Shown piece after piece: positions 6,139 to 8,776 of a DNA stretch of 8,776 nucleotides (the first letter of the stretch is position 1; the number at the start of each line of letters is the position of its first letter). A program made the translations under genes and the position numbers. Below the pieces are notes generated by a model. The model was not told where the DNA came from. It worked only from the letters and a program-made list of their open reading frames with translations, and searched no databases. Where the stretch lies: the NCBI GenBank assembly GCA_017308345.1, contig JAFKFE010000169.1:4258-13033 (forward strand), in the 5' to 3' direction. Origin of the DNA: Alphaproteobacteria bacterium. Lineage in GTDB: Bacteria > Pseudomonadota > Alphaproteobacteria > Rhizobiales > Rhizobiaceae.

Positions 6139-6693
6139 CTAAGCCCGTCCCAAACCGGCCTGCCTCTCCAGAAGGACGGTCGGCTTGTCGTGATAGGTGG
6201 TGCGCAGGATTTCGCGATAGCCGTTCCTTTCGGCCACCTTCAGCGAGGCGCCGTTTTCCGGATCGATGATGCAGACGGTCCTGGGCTGCCCGAACACCGC
6301 GTCGCCCCAGGCGACGATCCGCCCGACGACTTCGCTCGCAAGCCCCTGGCCATGCGCATCCGAGGCCAGCGCCCAGCCCGCCTCCGGCACGCCTTCGATC
6401 GACGGCTCGATCTCCCGCTTCAGGTCATGGAAACCGGCCTCGCCGATGAAGCGGCCCGTGCCCTTCTCCTCGATCGCCCAGAAGCCGTAGCCGATCAGCG
6501 ACCACAGTCCGGCAAAGCGCAGGAAGCGCATCCAGCTTTCCTCGCGCGTGCGCGGCTTGCCGCCGATGAAACGGGTGACGGCGGGCTCCGCCCACATGGC
6601 GGCATAGGTCTCGAAATCACCCAGACGATGCGGCCGAAGGACGGTCCGCGCCGTTTCAAGGATCGGCACGCCGGCTTCCGTCTTGATGCCCAT
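6139..6693 (-). CDS. GNAT-family N-acetyltransferase (RimJ/RimL-like)
   Basis: The 184-residue protein begins with the RimJ/RimL-type pattern ILETARTVLRPHRLGDFETY (11-30). It continues with WAEPAVTRFIGG (34-45), a central GFWAIEEKGTGRFIGEAGF (70-88), and the acetyl-CoA pyrophosphate loop in GWALASDAHGQGLASEVVGR (106-125). PENGASLKVAERNGYRE (145-161) is the usual C-terminal acetyl-CoA helix and strand. It should transfer an acetyl group from acetyl-CoA to an amine on a protein or small molecule; the acceptor cannot be predicted. The start at 6693 has GGAGGG seven bases upstream (complement of 6700-6705), better than an upstream in-frame ATG at 6741. The start codon overlaps a possible start of the opposite-strand DUF2214 gene at a CCATGG palindrome, so its promoter must lie within that gene. 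Confidence 0.93.
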   Translation of the reverse strand: MGIKTEAGVPILETARTVLRPHRLGDFETYAAMWAEPAVTRFIGGKPRTREESWMRFLRFAGLWSLIGYGFWAIEEKGTGRFIGEAGFHDLKREIEPSIEGVPEAGWALASDAHGQGLASEVVGRIVAWGDAVFGQPRTVCIIDPENGASLKVAERNGYREILRTTYHDKPTVLLERQAGLGRA

Positions 6694-7168
6694 GGCATTC
6701 CCTCCATTGAGGTGGCAGCGCTTAGCAAACCGGCGCGCCATTCTCCATCACCTTCTGGTGTTCTCGCTGGCCGGCATCATCGGCGCCGAGTTCGTGCTGG
6801 TGCGCGGCGATCTGGGGGCGGCCACGCTCAAGTGCCTTGCCGGCATCGACCGCCATTACGGCATCATCGCCGCGCTGATCGTCATCGTCGGCGTCTGCAG
6901 GGTGTTCTTCGGTTTGAAAGGCTGGGAATTCTACGTCTACAATTGGGTGTTCTGGGCAAAGATGGTGGCTTTCGCCATCGTCGGCCTGCTGTCGATCGTG
7001 CCGACCATGCGCTTCATCTCCTGGAACAGGCAGGCGAGCGGCAATCCGTCCTTCGCGGTGCCGGCGGCGGAATTGGCCTCCGTGAAGAACTATGTCCGGG
7101 CCGAGGGCTTCATCTTCCTGCTTGTTCCGGTCTTCGCCGCGGCCATGGCGCGCGGCTACGGCTATTAG
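6692..7168 (+). CDS. DUF2214-family membrane protein, start uncertain
   Basis: From the ATG at 6692 the product has 158 residues and four hydrophobic helices: about 16-36 (AILHHLLVFSLAGIIGAEFV), 58-76 (GIIAALIVIVGVCRVFFG), 85-106 and 138-156. The LHHLLVF opening, the IDRHYG and GVCRVFFGLKGWEFY segments and LLSIVPTMRFISW match what I recall of DUF2214, an uncharacterised inner-membrane family. The start is not settled. No Shine-Dalgarno sequence precedes the ATG at 6692 or the in-frame TTG codons at 6683 and 6707, and the residues before AILHH (QRLANRR) do not look like a natural N-terminus. The 5' end may be shortened or shifted. The stop overlaps that of nth by 4 bases, tail to tail. Confidence 0.8.
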   Translation: MAFPPLRWQRLANRRAILHHLLVFSLAGIIGAEFVLVRGDLGAATLKCLAGIDRHYGIIAALIVIVGVCRVFFGLKGWEFYVYNWVFWAKMVAFAIVGLLSIVPTMRFISWNRQASGNPSFAVPAAELASVKNYVRAEGFIFLLVPVFAAAMARGYGY

Positions 7169-7983
7169 AGACGACCCTGGGCCTCGGCCGGAAACGTCTC
7201 ATCCAGCGGAGCGATCGGCACCAGCGGGGCTGGAATATCCGTGGTCTTCTCCTTCGACTTGCAGATATCGGCGATGACGCAGGCCGGGCAGTCGGGCTTG
7301 CGCGCCTTGCAGACATAGCGGCCATGCAGGATCAGCCAGTGATGCGCATGGCGCATGAACTCGGCCGGAATGACCTTGAGCAGCCCCTGCTCGACCTGTT
7401 CCGGCGTCTTGCCGGGCGCCAGCCCGGTCCGGTTACCGATGCGGAAGATATGCGTGTCGACCGCCATGGTGTGCTGGCCGAAGGCGACGTTGAGCACCAC
7501 ATTGGCGGTCTTGCGCCCGACGCCCGGCAGCTTCACCAGCTCGTCACGATCCTGCGGCACCTGGCCCGCATGATCGTCGATCAGCGCCTTCGACAGCGCA
7601 ATCACGTTCTTGGCCTTGTTGCGCCACAGACCGATGGTGCGGATATAGTCGCCGACCCTGGCCTCGCCCAAAGCCGCCATCTTGGCTGGCGTGTCGGCCG
7701 CGGCGAACAGCGCCTTCGTCGCCTTGTTGACGCCGGCGTCGGTCGCCTGCGCGGACAGAACCACCGCGACCAGCAGGGTGAAGGCGTTGACGTAGTCGAG
7801 TTCGCCTTTCGGCTCAGGCCGCTGCACTGAAAAACGCCTGAATATCTCGTGCACCTCGGCGGGGCTGTAAAGCGAGCGCGAGGCTGCCTTTCGCGGCCGT
7901 CCACCAGGTGCCCGGCCGCCACTGGCGGTGGAGGGTGGGGACTTTTTGACAGCTACGGATTTTTTCGACTTGGGAGGCGCCAT
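7165..7983 (-). CDS. nth: Endonuclease III (DNA glycosylase/AP lyase)
   Basis: This 272-residue base-excision repair enzyme removes oxidised pyrimidines from DNA and cleaves the abasic site. The helix-hairpin-helix KLPGVGRKTANVVLNVAFG (151-169) carries the catalytic lysine K158, and the catalytic aspartate is D176 in VDTHIF. The iron-sulfur loop has C225, C232, C235 and C241 in the exact C-x6-C-x2-C-x5-C spacing for a [4Fe-4S] cluster. LSAQATDAGVNKAT (76-89) is also typical. Compared with the roughly 210-residue E. coli protein there is an extra N-terminal tail of about 38 residues rich in Lys, Pro, Gly and Arg, and a tail of about 30 residues after the cluster. The start at 7983 has an AGGAAGGG site. 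It is divergent from DUF2244 with a 23-base gap and convergent with DUF2214. Confidence 0.97.
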   Translation of the reverse strand: MAPPKSKKSVAVKKSPPSTASGGRAPGGRPRKAASRSLYSPAEVHEIFRRFSVQRPEPKGELDYVNAFTLLVAVVLSAQATDAGVNKATKALFAAADTPAKMAALGEARVGDYIRTIGLWRNKAKNVIALSKALIDDHAGQVPQDRDELVKLPGVGRKTANVVLNVAFGQHTMAVDTHIFRIGNRTGLAPGKTPEQVEQGLLKVIPAEFMRHAHHWLILHGRYVCKARKPDCPACVIADICKSKEKTTDIPAPLVPIAPLDETFPAEAQGRL

Positions 7984-7998
7984 ATCCCTTCCTATAAT
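7970..7998 (+). promoter_or_regulatory. Candidate promoter for a nearly leaderless DUF2244 transcript
   Basis: A perfect -10 box TATAAT (7993-7998) lies 17 bases after TTGGGA (7970-7975, four of six matches to the -35). Transcription would begin near 8005, about two bases before the ATG at 8007. No Shine-Dalgarno sequence is present before that ATG, which fits leaderless translation. The -35 element is inside the first codons of nth on the other strand. On the reverse strand the same AT-rich core reads TATTAT and might serve nth. Confidence 0.5.
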
Positions 7999-8006
7999 AT
8001 TCCCTC

Positions 8007-8501
8007 ATGAGTGACACAAACGCCTCGTTCCAGGCCGACGAGCCATTTTTCCAGGCCTTGCTGACGCCGCACCGCTCGCTCGGCCGCACCGGCTTCCTGA
8101 TCCTGATGGGAGCGCTGCTGTTCGGCTGGGGCGTCACCGGCGCCTTCTTCCTGGCGCATGGCGCCTGGCCGGTGTTCGGCTTCTTCGGCCTCGACGTGAT
8201 CGCCGTCTACATCGCCTTCCGCGCCAATTACCGCGCCGCGCGCGCCCGCGAGGAAATCTCGGTCTCGCGCACCAGCCTCGACATCCGCAAGACGGCGCCG
8301 TCCGGCCGTTCGGAAGCGCATCATTTCAACCCGTTCTGGACCCGTTTCTCGATCGCCCGCCACAGCGAGATCGGCATCACCAAGATGGCGGTGGAAGCGC
8401 AGGGCAAGAGCGTGGCGATCGGCGGCTTCCTCAATCCAGATGACCGCGAGAGTTTCGCCACCGCCTTCTCGCGCGCGCTGGCGACCGCCAAGAGGCGCTG
8501 A
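8007..8501 (+). CDS. DUF2244-domain membrane protein
   Basis: The 164-residue protein has a short cytoplasmic start (FFQALLTPHRSLGRTGF, 14-30), two membrane helices at about 28-50 and 53-72, and a cytoplasmic beta-rich part after RANYRAARAREEISVS (72-87). TPHRSL before helix 1, the helical hairpin and the AIGGFLNPDDRESFATAFSR end are typical of DUF2244 proteins of alphaproteobacteria. No function is established; the architecture is that of a small integral membrane protein with a cytoplasmic domain. The start at 8007 is the first ATG and is preceded by a TATAAT but no ribosome binding site. A neighbouring nth gene is common in rhizobial genomes to my recollection. The stop is followed by a weak 6-bp stem (GAGGCG 8492-8497, CGCCTC 8513-8518) without a T-run. 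Confidence 0.92.
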   Translation: MSDTNASFQADEPFFQALLTPHRSLGRTGFLILMGALLFGWGVTGAFFLAHGAWPVFGFFGLDVIAVYIAFRANYRAARAREEISVSRTSLDIRKTAPSGRSEAHHFNPFWTRFSIARHSEIGITKMAVEAQGKSVAIGGFLNPDDRESFATAFSRALATAKRR

Positions 8502-8711
8502 ACTCAAACAGACGCCTCGGGACCGGTAGCGCGGCCGCCTGCCGCGTAGCGGGACAAGTCTCCTTGACGGGTCGGCTGAACCCTTTCGCCGGCCATGATT
8601 GTCCTCTCCGGCGCAAAGCCGACCCTATCTGGGTGCCGGCGGCGGGAAGGCAAGTTTCGGGTGGTGGCAAAGCTCTGGAAGACCGATATTCGCGGCCAAG
8701 GAGATATTGCC
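8502..8711. other. Intergenic region upstream of the last partial gene
   Basis: This 210-base gap contains a stem-loop at 8569-8625, described separately, and a strong Shine-Dalgarno sequence (AAGGAGAT, about 8698-8705) at its end. Reverse-strand reading frames exist here, but they run through the hairpin and have arginine/proline-rich composition typical of shadows. No convincing promoter pair was found. Confidence 0.5.
8569..8625 (+). other. Long imperfect stem-loop
   Basis: GGGTCGGCT (8569-8577) and AGCCGACCC (8617-8625) are perfect 9-bp inverted arms. Inside them TTTCGCCGG (8584-8592) and CCGGCGCAAA (8608-8617) can pair with one bulge, leaving a loop of about 15 bases. There is no T-run, so it is not a standard intrinsic terminator for DUF2244. 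It could be a leader structure of the gene at 8712 or a small palindromic repeat. Confidence 0.5.
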
Positions 8712-8776
8712 ATGAACGCTCAGATGACCATGAATGCGCGGATGAAGCCGACCGCGAGGCGGCCTATGACCGCATC
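8712..8776 (+). CDS. Partial 5' end of an unidentified gene, possibly Ada-type alkyltransferase with a frame problem
   Basis: An ATG at 8712 is preceded by AAGGAGAT with about 7-base spacing, one of the best ribosome binding sites in the window. In its frame the visible product is MNAQMTMNARMKPTARRPMT plus one residue, an odd composition with five methionines in 21 codons. One frame over, the sequence from about 8738 reads ADEADREAAYDRI, which looks like a real protein and resembles the region before the helix-turn-helix of rhizobial Ada/AraC-type methylated-DNA-cysteine methyltransferases. One missing base around 8736-8742 would join MNAQMTMNA to DEADREAAYDRI. A DNA alkylation repair gene beside nth would be sensible, but only 65 bases are visible. 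The presence of a gene is likely; its identity is a guess. Confidence 0.5.
   Translation, partial: MNAQMTMNARMKPTARRPMTA

Noticed and set aside
4874..6142. A 422-codon forward frame overlapping the EAL ORF
   Set aside because: It is the +1 shadow of the EAL gene, very rich in arginine, and lacks motifs.
6190..7830. A 546-codon forward frame spanning GNAT, DUF2214 and nth
   Set aside because: It crosses three supported genes in other frames or strands and shows low-complexity Arg/Gly/Leu content without family motifs.
7946..7951. Perfect -35 hexamer TTGACA upstream of DUF2244
   Set aside because: It is 41 bases from the TATAAT at 7993, far beyond a workable spacer, and no other -10 box follows it at the right distance.
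8604..8616. GCGCAA as part of an Ada-protein operator
   Set aside because: The Ada box needs AAT six bases before GCAA. The bases at that position are CTC, so the match fails.
1..8776. CRISPR array, tRNA or rRNA gene, insertion sequence or phage remnant
   Set aside because: No regular direct repeats, cloverleaf sequence, transposase motif or attachment-site duplication was seen.

Overview
The window looks like a chromosomal segment from a GC-rich alphaproteobacterium of the order Hyphomicrobiales, most likely Mesorhizobium or a close relative. The evidence is the codon bias, the protein families, the nth/DUF2244 gene pair, and a palindromic intergenic repeat (GAGCATGATC...GATCATGCTC) of a kind I remember as abundant in rhizobial genomes. 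No phage, transposase, CRISPR, rRNA or tRNA signature was seen.

Region 1 (1-3234): a divergent regulatory node. An NmrA-type NAD(P)-binding protein is read leftward and cut by the window edge. A rightward cluster of six genes encodes an ArsR-type repressor, an AHSA1/SRPBCC protein, a VOC (glyoxalase-fold) protein, a 73-residue two-helix membrane protein and two DUF1801 proteins. The 82-base gap between the divergent starts holds a perfect 8-bp inverted repeat overlapping candidate promoters on both strands, so the ArsR protein may control both directions.

Region 2 (3235-6076): a c-di-GMP turnover protein with two membrane helices, a large periplasmic part, then PAS, GGDEF and EAL domains. 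The frame breaks inside the GGDEF domain. One missing C near 4700 would explain it, and restoring it gives a continuous protein of about 830 residues. As it stands there are two ORFs touching at TGATG. The EAL half keeps all its expected catalytic residues. A double palindromic repeat follows the stop codon.

Region 3 (6139-8501): tightly packed genes. A leftward GNAT acetyltransferase and a rightward DUF2214 membrane protein have abutting or overlapping starts. DUF2214 and leftward nth (endonuclease III) overlap tail to tail by 4 bases. nth and rightward DUF2244 start only 23 bases apart, with a perfect TATAAT in the gap placed so that the DUF2244 message would be nearly leaderless.

Region 4 (8502-8776): an intergenic stretch with a strong imperfect hairpin, then the first 21 codons of another gene. 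It has an excellent ribosome binding site, but a different frame near the edge looks more protein-like and resembles the start of Ada-type alkyltransferases. This may be a second single-base deletion.

No clearly new defence or mobile system is visible. The best leads are the ArsR-controlled enzyme-like cluster, the split GGDEF-EAL gene and the unusual divergent starts.
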